Shown here in pieces: positions 10,296 to 20,535 of a stretch of 64,000 nt of DNA. The translations under genes and the position numbers were made by a program. The stretch is from Isochrysis galbana (lineage: Eukaryota; Haptophyta; Isochrysidales; Isochrysidaceae), in NCBI GenBank assembly GCA_018136815.1, contig CM030939.1:2652419-2716418 (forward strand), written 5' to 3'. Under the pieces are notes generated by a model. That model saw only the letters and a program-made list of their open reading frames with translations. It was not told the origin of the DNA and ran no database searches. Position 1 is the first letter of the stretch. Every line of letters starts with the position of its first letter.

Positions 10296-11687
10296 ATGAC
10301 CGAGCACGGCCGGAGCGCCGGAAAGAGAGGCACCGCCAACGGCACGCGCGCCAAGTCCGAGCGCGCCGTGCACGTCGACAAGTCCAAGAATGAGGGCAGC
10401 GCAGCGAGTGAGAAGACGAGCAGCAACACGCGGCTACGCGTCAAGGATCCACTACGCTACAAGACGGTAATGTGCGAGAACTGGGCGGCGAAGGGATCGT
10501 GTCCCTACAGCCACAAGTGCCAGTTCGCTCACGGCGAGCACGAGCTTCGCCCCAAGCAGGCAGGCGAGAAGCGCCGCGGCCGATCGGCGAGCATCAGCAA
10601 GTCCATGTCACCCCTGTCCAGTCCAACGTCACCGTCCGGCTCTGCCGAGGCGGCCGACCGCAAGCGGACTGGTCTTTTTGGAGCTCCAGGATTCGATGCT
10701 TTCTCTGATGTGCCGGCGCCCTCGCCGGCTCAACGCCCCCCTTCGCCCCTCCTGCTCCCTCACTCGTGGCTCCCCACGTGGGGCCCACGAGACCCCTTCC
10801 TGAATGATCTTCGATCCTCTTCCCCGCGGACCTACACCAACGTCTCGCCGTCCGCATCCCTGGACTCGCAGCTGACTGCACCACTCACACCCCGCATGCC
10901 GTACTCTCTGTCCGCCTTCGGCTCCGGCGATTGGTCCAACTCGCATTTGCTGCCCATGGCCCACACCAACCCGTTGTGCATGCCCTCCCCGCCTTTGTCC
11001 CCTACTTCTGCTGGCCCACTGCTCGTGTCGCCGCTTCTTCCGGCCGACGCGCTGCCGACCGACAAATGGCCTCCGGTGCGAGTGGCTGACGACGACGAGC
11101 CGCTCATGTGCAACCCTGTCACGGGTGTTGTCGAGATCACGCCCCGCCCGCCGAATGTGCGTGCCCGTGAGGCAAGCCACAACACACTCTCAGTCCGCCG
11201 CTCCATCTCGATGCTCTGGAATGATGATGATCGTGAACCTGGCGAGCGGAGCGCCATGCGCGTTCCTCCTGCTACAACATCTCAGGCCAAGGTGTGGGGG
11301 TGGGGTCCCGGCGCTCCCCCCGCTGCCACGGCTTTGGACACGAATCTCGGTTACGGCAGCTGCTTCACAGGTGCTGGCGCACAGCAGGTGTCCCTCTCAC
11401 CACGCTCGAGCAACTACTCCTCTGCTGTCGAAGACGAGTGCGACGACAGCAGCCTCTCCATGTCGAGTCTTCCGCCGGCCTCCGCGACGGCAGCGCACAC
11501 CAACGTACCTACGCCTGCTCTCCAGTGCTGTGGCACGCCAGCTATGGCGCCGGCGGCCTTCATTCCAGGCCTGACCGATGCATGGCTCAAAGGGCGTCAC
11601 GACCGGGATCTTTCACAGGGTGCAGAAAATGTCGCGCGCCAATTCGACTACCTCTTCCGTGGCCTAAACACAATTAGCGCTCAGTAG
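10296..11687 (+). CDS. CCCH zinc-finger RNA-binding protein (TIS11-like finger)
   Basis: 463 aa from the ATG at 10296, chosen because everything upstream in frame is poly-C-derived low complexity. Residues about 50-85 hold one canonical C-x8-C-x5-C-x3-H finger with its lead-in: RYKTVMCENWAAKGSCPYSH followed by KCQFAHGEHELRP. The YKT-C lead is typical of tristetraprolin/TIS11 proteins, which bind AU-rich elements in mRNA 3' ends and promote decay. Only one finger is visible where TIS11 proteins usually have two. The rest is Ser/Pro-rich and presumably disordered (SMSPLSSPTSPSGS), with several SP sites suited to phosphorylation. The tail ends FDYLFRGLNTISAQ. It appears intronless. Confidence 0.85.
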   Translation: MTEHGRSAGKRGTANGTRAKSERAVHVDKSKNEGSAASEKTSSNTRLRVKDPLRYKTVMCENWAAKGSCPYSHKCQFAHGEHELRPKQAGEKRRGRSASISKSMSPLSSPTSPSGSAEAADRKRTGLFGAPGFDAFSDVPAPSPAQRPPSPLLLPHSWLPTWGPRDPFLNDLRSSSPRTYTNVSPSASLDSQLTAPLTPRMPYSLSAFGSGDWSNSHLLPMAHTNPLCMPSPPLSPTSAGPLLVSPLLPADALPTDKWPPVRVADDDEPLMCNPVTGVVEITPRPPNVRAREASHNTLSVRRSISMLWNDDDREPGERSAMRVPPATTSQAKVWGWGPGAPPAATALDTNLGYGSCFTGAGAQQVSLSPRSSNYSSAVEDECDDSSLSMSSLPPASATAAHTNVPTPALQCCGTPAMAPAAFIPGLTDAWLKGRHDRDLSQGAENVARQFDYLFRGLNTISAQ

Positions 11688-13400
11688 ACGAGGGTTGCTG
11701 TCCTGACGAGCCTCGTCGCGGACGAGCGGCGTCCTCCTTTGAAGATAAGATCGTCGTTAGCAAACGGCAGCGCTGGTCGCCCTATGGGTGCCGCGTACTG
11801 GCACACAGTGCCTGCAAGGATATCGTGAACTATTCTCAGGAGCCTTCCGTGCCTTTGCCTTGCACATAAGAGCAGCTCGCTGCCCTCGGCGACTGCAATT
11901 GCTATGATCCGTCCCGAGTCATCGGGCCGAGCCTCTTCAGGGCGTGCCGCTCCTTGCTCGCACACCCTGAGCAATACGGTTTGATACTCACTGCCATCCA
12001 TGATCACGTGCACGAGAGGTCCACGGGCTTCGACTGCCTCTCTGCTTACTTTCTAGCTGACGTCCAAGTCTCCTCTTTGCATGACCATGGTGTATTCTTT
12101 CGTGCTCTGCGCGTACTCCCGCGATCCTCGGCTTGATGTAGAGGTCAAGAGGTGGGAGACCTGATTGAGCGCGACTTTCGATGCTGGCTCGACACCCGGC
12201 GGCAGTAATGCCAACCGATCTGACCAAGCACCCTATTCATCGGGTGGCAATTGCCTGCCGCCGAAGACCTATCGTTACTATTCGTTGAGGCTGAACGAAG
12301 GAGCGCTACAAGCCTCGTCTCCAGCGTGACACTACAAGGTCACTCTGACTTATTGTTCGATGTTTATACTCCCTCGAAGTATTGACTTGTCAATAGCGTC
12401 CTCATGCGGCGATGTCGCCCTGTACGCGCTGTCGCCAAGTATCGCTCTGATGCTTGCCGTTCTATTGCCTAGATTCTGTTTCCGAGTGAATCTTGTTGCT
12501 ACGCATCCGCACATTCCGCAAGCCAGTTTCAGCGGTCATTTTCCCGAGACTGTTAGTGGGGATGGACCGTCGTTTCTTTTGCTGTTCACCCCCTCTGCTG
12601 TATGCTGTGTCATGCAACGAGGCGAGTTTTCGCACAGCGCGGTGCCGAAAGCGAAACTTGCTGATCGATGACGATTCCCTGAAGTGAATGCAATGTTCTT
12701 ACCGCGCCACTGCAACCATAACGGTAGTGTGTGTGATGAGCCTGCTAACCTATTTGGCTGATTGCAGTGGTATCGCTGTAGTATGCTGCTAGTATTATCT
12801 CATGGCAGGTGCAATCGTCCATTTTGCAATTTCAATAGCGTCGTGCCTGCGAGCATAATTGATAACAAATCTTCTTAAAAATCTCCGCCACGTGTGCGGC
12901 GTGAGGCAGCGTGCCTATTGACCTCCCTACTACCTAACTGTGGCTCGGGGAGTGGTTGTGGCTGTGTGTGTGGAGTGAGACTCAAAAGAATGTTGTGAGT
13001 AGGTATGGGGCACACCAGGGACACCCAAGCTCACAGAGGGCTGAGCACGGGGGGCACTGGGGCTGAAGGTGAAGGGGGAGGCGAGGCACCAGCGGGGACA
13101 CCGCTAGCACGGACATGGGGCGACGTGTAGGCTCAGGTCAATACTTCTAGAAGTTTTTCTTGAAGTTTGGGTGGCCTTCTCTAGTGCGTCAGAAGTTTGG
13201 GCCCTCTCTAGAAGTGGGCTGCAAGTTTGGGTGGGCGGTGCCCCCTGTCTAAGAGTATAATTAACCCCCTTTCTACAAGTATAATCCCCTCTCTACAGTG
13301 TAAAAATCCGTATGGTCACGTTCCCCCGCCGAAATTTCAAAAAAAGAATGTGCGTCTTATTTACTCACATAAACATGACTGTTTATCATGCTAAAAAGGG
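11688..13400. other. Intergenic, no supported gene
   Basis: Short frames exist on both strands (for example 12013-11681 minus) without domain or splice support. 12863-12910 carries a copy of the recurrent motif (AAATCTTCTTAAAAATC then CGTGTGCGGCGTGAGGCAG), nearly the same as 57170-57215. 13140-13300 has short repeats of an AGAAGTTTGGG unit. Confidence 0.5.
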
Positions 13401-13562
13401 GTCCTCTTGAGACCCTCAACGATAAAGACCCCCCACGGCGCATGGCCATGCGCCAAGGTGAGCCATCGCCCGATGCCCCGCCGCCCCCTTCTCCCTGCCT
13501 GGCCTGCGCCCATGTGCGAGCCCGCGAGCCCGCGAGCGCGCATTTCAGCATCTGCCTTGTCC

Positions 13563-15268
13563 CTCACAGGCAAGCGACACTGCACGCGCCAACGCCAACG
13601 CGCGTCGCTTGCGGACGGTGACAGCCTCCTCCCTCAGGATGGCGTTGCCCATTCGCAACGACGCGCGCGCGTGCTTGAGGATGAGGAGAGCGAGGAGGTG
13701 AACAGCGACGATGGCGATGAGACCATGGAGACCCAACCCGACAACTTGGTGGAGCCCGCCCGCCGTCCCAACCGCATCGAGGACTCTGACGAGAGCAACA
13801 ACAACGACAACGACATGGGCGTCTGCCCCTTCCACCGTTGGTTCGACGGTGTGATCTCAAGGGTGCCGAACGCAACTAAGTTTATACTTAGTTCGCCCAT
13901 GGGGGGGCACGAGCCCCCCTCTCTCTCCACTCCTCCCCTGCCATGGGGGAGGAACCACCCACTCTCCTGGCACGCCTGATGGCTTGCCAGGAGCACACTG
14001 CCCTGCTGACCCATTCCCCTCCCCACAGGCCCGCCTGACTCGCCCGCCCTGGCCCGTCGTGGCCTGCCCATCTCTTTGACCAGCCCCTCCTCCCCCTGGG
14101 CCCCCCTGATCAGGACCCCCCAGCCAGCTCCAGTCGACTGGCAGGGGCTCGAGAGCCAGCGAGAGAGAGGCAGGAGGGGCCAGGGCCATGTCCCAGCCTC
14201 ACCTGCCCCCTGAGCTGCGCTCCCAGGCCCCTGCCGGCCTCCTGGGGACCTGAAGAGGGGCCGCAGGCGCGCGCCATGGGCCCCCGCCGCAGGGAAGAGA
14301 GGAGGAAAAGGGAAGAGGGAGGGGAGGGGGGAGCGGCAGCTCTCCCCTCCGGCAGAAACGTGTCTTCTCGCCCCGTTTGGGTAAGAGAAGACGGGGGCGC
14401 CAGAGCCAGGAGGGAAGGGCCGCGGCTCGCCGCGGCCACTCGCTTCGGCGAGGAGAGATTAGCGCTCCTGGGCCCCTATTCACGAGTGCCCCCCCCCCCC
14501 CCCCTGCGTTGCTTTTACCCGAAAGGGGTTTTCCCCCAGCGTGGACTCGAGGAGAGGACGTGCTGGGGTGCGCGGGGTTGGTGCGTGCACTGGGGGGAGG
14601 ACAAATATCGAGGGGAGGGGGCAGTGCCCCCACCCCCCGGTAGCACTCGGACACCTGGCTCGTCAGGCATGGCGGGATTCCGGGACGGAAAAGTTGTGTC
14701 CGATTAGCTAGTGGGGTTGGCTAGGATATAACATTAATTATTTTTTATTTTTTTATTTTATTCAAGGGTGCCGAACGCGCAGCAGAGAGGAGGTTGGGTT
14801 ATCATGTACGATGATGGCCAAACATTGACTGTGACAGATGAAGAAGAGATGCGACGGGCCGTCGATGCAGCAGCTCTCCCTGAATGGTCGGGGCTGGTGG
14901 AGCAAGTCAGGGGAGCGTTCACATACCTTAATAATCGTCTTACAGATGCGTGCGCCTCTCCGTATCACTGTGCGGAGCATCATACACGAAGTGGGCTGCT
15001 AAGGGCCTTCAATCCAGCCTTTGCCCATGGGAAGGTGAATGCCCTTTGGGTCGATCGGCTTGTGGAGATCCCTGCGTTTAGTCATATACCTTTTGTTCGC
15101 CGAGGTTTGTTGGACGAGCTTCCAGCCTACTTGATGGCATGCCACGGTACTCGGATTGATCATTCGGAGGTGCCGTTGTTCACCAAGGAGGTTTTGGCTT
15201 GGTGGGCATCCAACCACACCAAGTTCCCCACGTGGGCCCTCAACAAGTTGACTCCACACACTCAACAA
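13563..15268 (+). pseudogene. Transposase-like gene (hAT-type C-terminus) split by a retroposon
   Basis: The left half, ending at 13873, is acidic and then reads CPFHRWFDGVISRVPNA. The right half resumes at 14768 as VPNAQQRGGWVIMYDDGQTL and continues to about 15265 (LDELPAYLMACHG, FTKEVLAWWASNHTKFPTWA). Removing the 905 bp between the duplicated target sites restores one continuous frame. FDGVI...WVIMYDDG resembles a Tudor/PWWP-like strand pair, and the FTKEVLAWW...FPTWA block resembles the C-terminal dimerisation region of hAT transposases; both calls are tentative. After about 15268 the frame runs into GA repeats. It was evidently already dead or dispensable when disrupted. Confidence 0.5.
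13874..14761 (+). mobile_element. Retroposon (SINE/LINE-like), 888 bp, with 17-bp target duplication
   Basis: The element is bounded by two copies of TCAAGGGTGCCGAACGC (13857-13873 and 14762-14778). It starts with the hairpin AACTAAGTTTATACTTAGTT followed by CGCCCATGG, and ends in an A/T-rich tail (ATTATTTTTTATTTTTTTA). A long variable target duplication plus a simple-sequence 3' tail is the hallmark of target-primed reverse transcription. No protein-coding domain is visible, so it probably uses another element's enzymes. Related copies lie at 35680-36540 (minus) and 32425-32690 (3' part); 5' fragments lie at 1360 and 29537; internal fragments near 36880-37220 and 41220-41330. Confidence 0.85.
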
Positions 15269-15729
15269 GTTGACTCCACACTGAGGCAGGGAGAGGGGGG
15301 GGGGGGGGGAGAGAGAGGGGAAAAGGGAGAGAGAGGTGAGGGAGGGAGAGCGGGAGAAAGGGAGAGGGTGGGAGGGAGGACGCTTCCGCCGCCGACTGTG
15401 CCCACCTCATCAAAGGTGCCCACGCCGCGCCGTTCGTGTTCTGTGTGAGCGCTGCGCCAGCCCTCACCCTCCTCGCCCTCGTTCTTCCTTCCCGCTCCCG
15501 TCACTGCGCTATAGCGCGTGCACGCTCGCCGCCTGCCACAGGTGACAGGTGCGACCAGCGACCAACTCTGCCAACTTGTCGGTCGCCGCGCCGACCCTGC
15601 CGCCCTCTTCCAATGAAAGCCGGCGCTCCACCTCTGTGCGGTGCTGGCGCGCCGTACCGACCGCCCTCCCTCTTCGTTCCCAGCCCCACCACCTTTCGCT
15701 CTCACCGACGCTTGCCGCTCCTCCAGCCG
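15269..15729. other. Spacer, no supported gene
   Basis: GA-rich DNA (15285-15380) followed by frames on both strands without recognisable domains. Confidence 0.4.
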
Positions 15730-15986
<257 letters not shown>

Positions 15987-16097
15987 CCCCCGTTTGCTCT
16001 CGGGGGATTTTTTCTCCCCCCGATAGCTACTGGGGGATCCGCTTACGGCACCTTCCATGAGCAATCTCCCGATAGCTCTCGGGCGGGATTTTCTTAC

Positions 16098-16622
16098 CCT
16101 GGAGTTGGTCAACTCGATCCTGACCGTTATCGGTGGAAGGATGCTCATATCGACGACCCCGGCCTCCATGAAACCTCCGAATCGTCGTAGGCAGATGTGA
16201 GTTTCATCTTCGATGTTGTCATTGACTTTGCCGAAGTTTGGGTCGGTTGCCACGTACACGAACGGATTCGACAGCGCGTCACCTCTAACGCCCATCAGCA
16301 TGTCTTGCTTGTTTTTGAACTGCCCGTGGAACCCGCCTCCTCCGTCGAGATGGATGCCTCCGCATAGGACTTGTACATTCTCGATGAGTGTTTCGCCTAA
16401 AGGTAGCCTTTGAACAATGTTGCCTCCATCAGTAAGAGTACCTTCTAAGTCGACGTCCATGTGAAGAGCGAAGCTCGACAGGTTGACCACGCACTCGCTG
16501 GGGAGCTCGAATTCGATGAAGCCGCCTGGCCTCACGTCCCCCCGCCCCGCGAGGGGCTCGAGCGTGGAGTTGACTGTAGTGAAATCGCTTAGCTTCGACC
16601 CGAGTGCGTGTATGGCGTCCAT
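16098..16622 (-). CDS. Polinton-like virus major capsid protein, 5' part only
   Basis: From the ATG at 16622 about 175 residues read like the N-terminal part of a double jelly-roll capsid protein of Polinton-like viruses and virophages. Visible blocks are SKLSDFTTVNSTLEPLAGRG, RPGGFIEFELPSECVVNLSS, LIENVQVLCGGIHLDGGGGF, KNKQDMLMGVRGDALSN and VDMSILPPITVRIELTNS. The last is the typical first-domain strand (DxSLLPxxxxRIxL). Family proteins are usually 400-600 aa, so half or more is missing. The frame then enters a palindromic ATCCCGCCCGAGAGCTATCG sequence and the GA microsatellite. A GTAAGA at the break could be a splice donor, but no continuing exon is visible. A second capsid-like ORF starts 134 bp away on the other strand. 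Confidence 0.75.
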
Positions 16623-16755
16623 GATGTACGCGGCTCTTTTGCCTATTTCATAGGCACATAAAAAAATTCATCGCCGTGCTAGGCGCCATTGACGTCATCG
16701 CGCTCACGAATGATTTTTTTGTAACGCAATAGATAGGACTCGCCACAAACAAAAG
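16623..16755. promoter_or_regulatory. Divergent promoter between the two capsid-like genes
   Basis: This 133-bp gap separates two diverging ATGs and is more AT-rich than its surroundings (ATAAAAAAATTC, GATTTTTTTGTAACG). It must have held both 5' ends when the element was active. No specific box is recognisable. Confidence 0.4.
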
Positions 16756-16946
16756 ATGCTCCCCCCAGTTTTGCTCAACATCGCCAACCGGATCGCCGGG
16801 TTCTCCACGAACCACGTGCGGCTCGAAGCGCAAGGAAGCCGCTCTGCAATCGGACCAAACCAACAGATCCGGTTCACTCTGCCGTCAAATGCTCTCCTGA
16901 TCCCCAAGCTCTCGGTGGGGCTGTTGGCGATCGGGAGAAAATTTCC
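16756..16946 (+). CDS. Second capsid-like protein, N-terminal fragment
   Basis: The ORF begins MLPPVLLNIANRIAGFST, then SAIGPNQQIRFTLPSNALLI and PKLSVGLLAIGRK. The middle block lines up with RPGGFIEFELPSECVVNLSS of the divergent capsid gene: Gly/Pro turn, aromatic, LPS and a following hydrophobic strand. It is best read as a paralogous capsid protein, or a second jelly-roll (penton-type) protein, of the same virus. After 64 residues it runs into a 66-bp GC-rich repeat shared with 47 kb and coding similarity ends. Confidence 0.5.
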
Positions 16947-17013
16947 CCCCGATAGCTCCTGGGGGCCCCCGAGAGCTCCTGGGGGGCGTTGGCTCCTGGG
17001 GGGTAACATATAT
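16947..17013 (+). repeat. GC-rich 66-bp repeat, exact inverted match at 47157-47223
   Basis: CCCGATAGCTCCTGGGGG, then GAGAGCTCCTGGGGGG, then TAACATATAT matches the reverse complement of 47157-47223 without a visible mismatch. Variants of the same CGATAGCTC palindrome occur at 16018-16085 on the other side of the capsid pair and near 58085-58180. It marks the break point of the second capsid ORF and may be a small inserted element. Confidence 0.7.
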
Positions 17014-17566
17014 AGGATATAGGGCTGGGGAGCCGAAATGAGCGAAAAATAGCGATTTGGGCCTACGGACTATCTACAGTCTGACTATAGTCCGGACTAT
17101 AGTCCCGGCTATGGACGCCGCACCGCATAGACTATAGTCCAGACAATGACTAGACGTATAGGAAGAGGGGAAGTTCGCGGCTCTCGCTGTGGGCTTTTGT
17201 TTTCCCCTTCTTTCCTCCGGTCTATATGCGCCCCCTCGCTGCTCCGTTGCCGTTCGTTCACTGGCGCAAAGTAAAGCTCGCTGGTCATAGGACATCAGAG
17301 AGTACAATAGGCGTACCCGAGAAGGCCGCGAACGAGAGAGAAGAAGAGATCTTTGTACTCTACTCGAAAGATCTTCTTGATAAATCTCTTCTTCTCAGTG
17401 TGTGAAGTTGAGACGTGGAGAGCAGACGAGGCCCTCTCCGCTGATTGATCTTCGTCACCCGCCCCTTCCCCCTCCCACACCCCTTCCCAACTGCTTGCGT
17501 GTCCCATCGCTCCCCGCGCGCACCACTTCAGAGGAGAAGCAGGAACGGACGGAAGCTCGCGAGGCG
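17014..17566. other. Spacer with short palindromic ACTATAGTC repeats
   Basis: 17060-17150 contains several GACTATAGTC-type palindromes (ACTATCTACAGTCTGACTATAGTC). No gene is recognised. The remainder is probably upstream DNA of the acidic-protein gene. Confidence 0.5.
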
Positions 17567-18229
17567 ATGGCCGAGGCCGGCAGCAAGGCCGAGGGCAAGC
17601 GGCCAATGGCGGCGGCAGCCGAGGACGATGAGTGAGTGGCAAAGGAGGGGGGGGGGGGAGGAGGGACGCTCCCTTCCAACGCCTCAACCCCCATCCCCGC
17701 CCCGCTTCCCGATCCGACCCGAGCTCTGCTCGTGCTTCCTGCAGGTTTAAGCCGACGGCTGAGGTGGACGACGAGTCGACGCTGCAGGAGGAGGAGGGGC
17801 TCCCGCAGGCGCGCTCACCTGCTGCACATGCGGACTCAGCGGATGAATGCTCTCAGCCCGAAAAAGCCGGCGAATGATGCGTGCGCATCCTTCCCAAATC
17901 CGCGCTCGCAGGAGGATGCGGGACAAGAGATCTCAGCGCTAGAAGAGGAGGCCAATCTACCAATTGAGGAAGTGATCCGTCGTATGAAGGAACGTGCGGC
18001 AGCAGAGGGAAATGAAGAGGATGAGGATGAGGGTGAGTTCACAGACGACAACGAGGAGGAGGAGGAGGAGGAAGATGAGGAGGACGGGGAGGAGGAAGAG
18101 GGAGAGGAGGAGGAGGAGGAGGAGGAGGAGGAGGAGGAGGAGGAGGAGGAGGAGGAGGAGGAGGAGGAGGAGGAGGAGGAGGAGGAGGAGGAGGAAGTAC
18201 GCAAGGCGAAGAAGTCCAAGTCCAGTTAA
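17567..18229 (+). CDS. Acidic protein with SWR1/SRCAP-like N-terminal motif, partial
   Basis: Exon 1 is 17567-17631 (MAEAGSKAEGKRPMAAAAED). A GTGAGT...CCTGCAG intron leads to exon 2 at 17745, reading EFKPTAEVDDESTLQEEEGL. The next part that makes sense, GQEISALEEEANLPIEEVIR, is in another frame from 17912. Treating 17809-17911 as an intron with a GC donor (CAG-GCGCGC) and a CGCAG acceptor joins them exactly. The DDExTLxEEE...LPIEE order resembles the acidic N-terminal region of Swr1/SRCAP/Domino chromatin remodellers (tentative). A poly-Glu run coded by GAG/GAA (18054-18196) follows. The frame stops at 18229, but GTACGC at 18197 could be a donor to later exons that I cannot place. Confidence 0.55.
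18054..18196. repeat. GAG/GAA trinucleotide repeat (poly-Glu)
   Basis: About 48 codons are almost all GAG or GAA. The array stays in frame with the acidic protein, so it is more likely coding than random. Confidence 0.85.
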
Positions 18230-19278
18230 TGTCGCAAGGGGACACCTTAGCAGGGAGTTCTGGATGACTTTCCAGACAGATGAGAAAACACTGCTCGTCG
18301 GCCCCTCCCATCTTGTATTCATTGTTCGACGACTCTCTCGCCCCAAATGGGATGGTGATAGCATCTCTTTACACCTTGAAGGATTTGGATGACACTATGG
18401 GAAGGCATGCGCTCCATGCAAGTGTTACGTCGGACTTTTGTGGCAGCAGCAAGAGACACATGATGATAACCCTCGCTAACTCTCCATGCCGGGGCTTACA
18501 AGGTTAGCGAGGGTTATCTTTGGCATGACTCTGAATCGATTGCCGCAAATGGAGCTTTCTCTTTCCAGAGGTGATGGTCGGCGGACGAGCCCCACAAAAA
18601 CTGCAAGAGTAGAGGCGGCTTGTGGACATGCACATCACCGGTTGCACGATCCACAAACGAGAGAGTCATAGTGTGCAGTGTGTATTTGAAGGTCCCCCAC
18701 GGAAAAACGATTGTTATAGTTTTAAAAAAACATTCTTGAAAAAGCCCGCTATGCTAGTATTCGTACACGTACACGCCCGCTCCCCTGGCCGCCCTGGGTT
18801 CTCGTGTCCATCGCCCTCGCCTCTTCCACTCCCTCCTTCCCGCCCCCCCCCTCGTTCCTTGTTCTTCGGTTTCGGGGGGTCGGCCCACGTGCACTACCTT
18901 AGGCCTAGCGTTGGGAGTTGGGAGGGGGGTGAGACGGGCCTATTTGTGGCTTTTTTGGTTCGCGGCGCACCCGTATGCGCCGCATTGTGCATTGTGAGGG
19001 CCCAGCCACACGGCTTCCCTCATGGTGGTATGCATTCCCGGGCGTTTCGCCTTCTCCGCCCGGGGTGCTATCCTTGGTCACTCGTGTGTTTTTTGACTTC
19101 ATAATGTCTAGCTGACAGCGTGTTCAACGCCAAGTCTCTCTGCTAGTCTCAGAAGTTTGGGGCTCGGTTGTAGCTCGTCATTATCTACGTGTCTCGAATA
19201 GCGGTGCCGCGGAAGTCGTTGACGTCGATGCGTTTTTTCGGCTGCCTCGCCATGTCGGCTTGGGCCCTTCTGGAGGCA
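18230..19278. other. Intergenic, repeat fragments only
   Basis: 18711-18735 has GATTGTTATAGTTTTAAAAA, similar to the hairpin upstream of the retroelement ORF at 45728. 18865-18905 carries the GGGGTCGGCCC...CACTACCTTAGGCCT repeat seen at 37.4, 46.65 and 49.95 kb. No gene is supported. Confidence 0.5.
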
Positions 19279-19662
19279 TCATCGGTGCTGTTGCCGAAGT
19301 GGGCTGCTTTGCGTAGTGTGTAGTGTGGCGAATCTCATTATTACTCTTCTTAGAACGTAATCGCTGTTAAAATCTATGTTATGAAAGTGAACTCTGTAGA
19401 AGTCGAAGTCAGTCAGTATGTATCTCCACGCTAGAAGATACAGTATCTCCCTAGAATGTGATGAGGGTGTGTTTGGCATAATAAATAGCCTTGATTTCGT
19501 AAGTGCGGTGGGGCTTAGTTGATCAATGTTATATGTGGGGTCGTCCGTTAGATAGTGCATTGTTTCAAAGACGTTGTCGAGTGCCGGGCATAAACATAAA
19601 CCTAGATGCGTTGATGCACTCCGGCCACTGCTTGCAAAAGCGACACTCGGGAGTGGATCCAT
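19279..19662 (-). pseudogene. Retroelement polymerase C-terminal fragment
   Basis: The ORF contains STHLGLCLCPALDNVFETMH, then LYLLAWRYILTDFDFYRVHF and LRRVIMRFATLH. The (A)STHLGxC part is the second half of the Cys-His knuckle seen complete at 46946-46996. LAWRYILTDFYxxxF recurs at 35.4, 47.1 and 57.7 kb. The family looks like the extreme C-terminus of a non-LTR retrotransposon ORF2 (tentative). Only this tail is left here. Confidence 0.6.
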
Positions 19663-19669
19663 TCGCCGC

Positions 19670-19715
19670 GAGTGCGGTGAGAATATTAACAGTTTTTTAT
19701 AGTATACTACTTTAA
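19670..19715 (+). repeat. Copy of the recurrent GCGGTGAGAATATTAA motif
   Basis: GCGAGTGCGGTGAGAATATTAACAGTTTTTTATAG lies just outside the polymerase tail fragment (shown in two parts elsewhere). Its position suggests that it marks the terminus of an element. Confidence 0.6.
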
Positions 19716-19784
19716 TTCTTTAAGTTCAATAAATAAATAAACTCCTGACTCCTGCCTTACGCTTACGGGGTGTACAAATAAAAA

Positions 19785-20100
19785 TGTTCGCATGGTCCTC
19801 TTTCGACGGAACGCGACCTGAGTGCCCGTGTGAGTTTCGTTTCAAGTCAATACTTGCCGAATCCACCTAGGCCCGTTGTAAAACTTGTAGTAATTTTACA
19901 ACTCGAGCGTATTTCGAATTATAAAATTATCGTGAATTCACACTTTACTTTACCGTTAATTTCAAATGAATCTAAAAATAAAACGTTCACATGGTCCTCT
20001 TTAATCTTAATCTTTCGACGGAACGCGACCTCAACGTGAACCCATACGCCCTGCCGCACGTGCGGCGAGAACATCAAGAAGTTTTTGTACTCAATACCAG
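19785..20100 (+). repeat. Two copies of the TGGTCCTCTTT...CGACGGAACGCGAC motif
   Basis: Copies lie at about 19790-19820 and 19990-20031; the second has 10 extra bases inside. CGTGAACCCATACGCC and a GTGCGGCGAGAACATC motif copy (20055-20090) follow. Other copies lie at 26303-26338 (reverse) and 53697-53730. Confidence 0.6.
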
Positions 20101-20282
20101 TTTCTCCACACCCACACTGAAGCACAACCTAGTTTGGCTCGAACCAGCCTGTCACATTACTACCGTCACATTACTACTACACGTCCACGTATCGCAGCTG
20201 CACGAGCATGATGGCCCATGTTGTTGCACTAGTTGCACTTAGCCAGCCCTGCGCACCCGGCCGGAGGCGCCATACATCGTCG

Positions 20283-20429
20283 ATGACCAAAGTCTCCTTC
20301 ACGGCACGCACTCCACATTTAATACCACTACTCTTGCTACTTTCTTGCCTCAGCCAGCACATACAGCAGGGCGAAGCATCCAACCCAAAAGGAACGACTG
20401 ACTTTTTGCCCATGCACAATGCGGATTAG
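20283..20429 (+). pseudogene. Possible retroelement ORF start (GEASNP motif)
   Basis: A short ORF reads TARTPHLIPLLLLLSCLSQH, then IQQGEASNPKGTTDF, and stops. A hydrophobic run followed by GEAxNPG resembles the N-terminus of non-LTR retrotransposon ORFs in algae and dinoflagellates (recall, weak). It could also be a chance signal-peptide-like frame. Confidence 0.25.
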
Positions 20430-20535
20430 CCTGGACTTTGCCCACTGCAACTCTGTGTACCCTCAAGTGCTTCTTCAGCCCGGTGAGCGCTACACACGGT
20501 GTCGCGCCTGCCGCTTCCCGGATGCGTTACCAACC

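Noticed and set aside
11681-12227. Minus-strand frames after the CCCH gene (SELLLCARQRHGRLLRIVHD)
   Set aside because: Protein-like in places but antisense to the probable 3' untranslated region, with no domain or joinable exon.
17957-18364. Poly-Leu, poly-Ser, poly-Pro and poly-Arg frames near 18.1 kb
   Set aside because: Shadows of the GAG repeat. Only the poly-Glu frame is contiguous with protein-like sequence on both sides.
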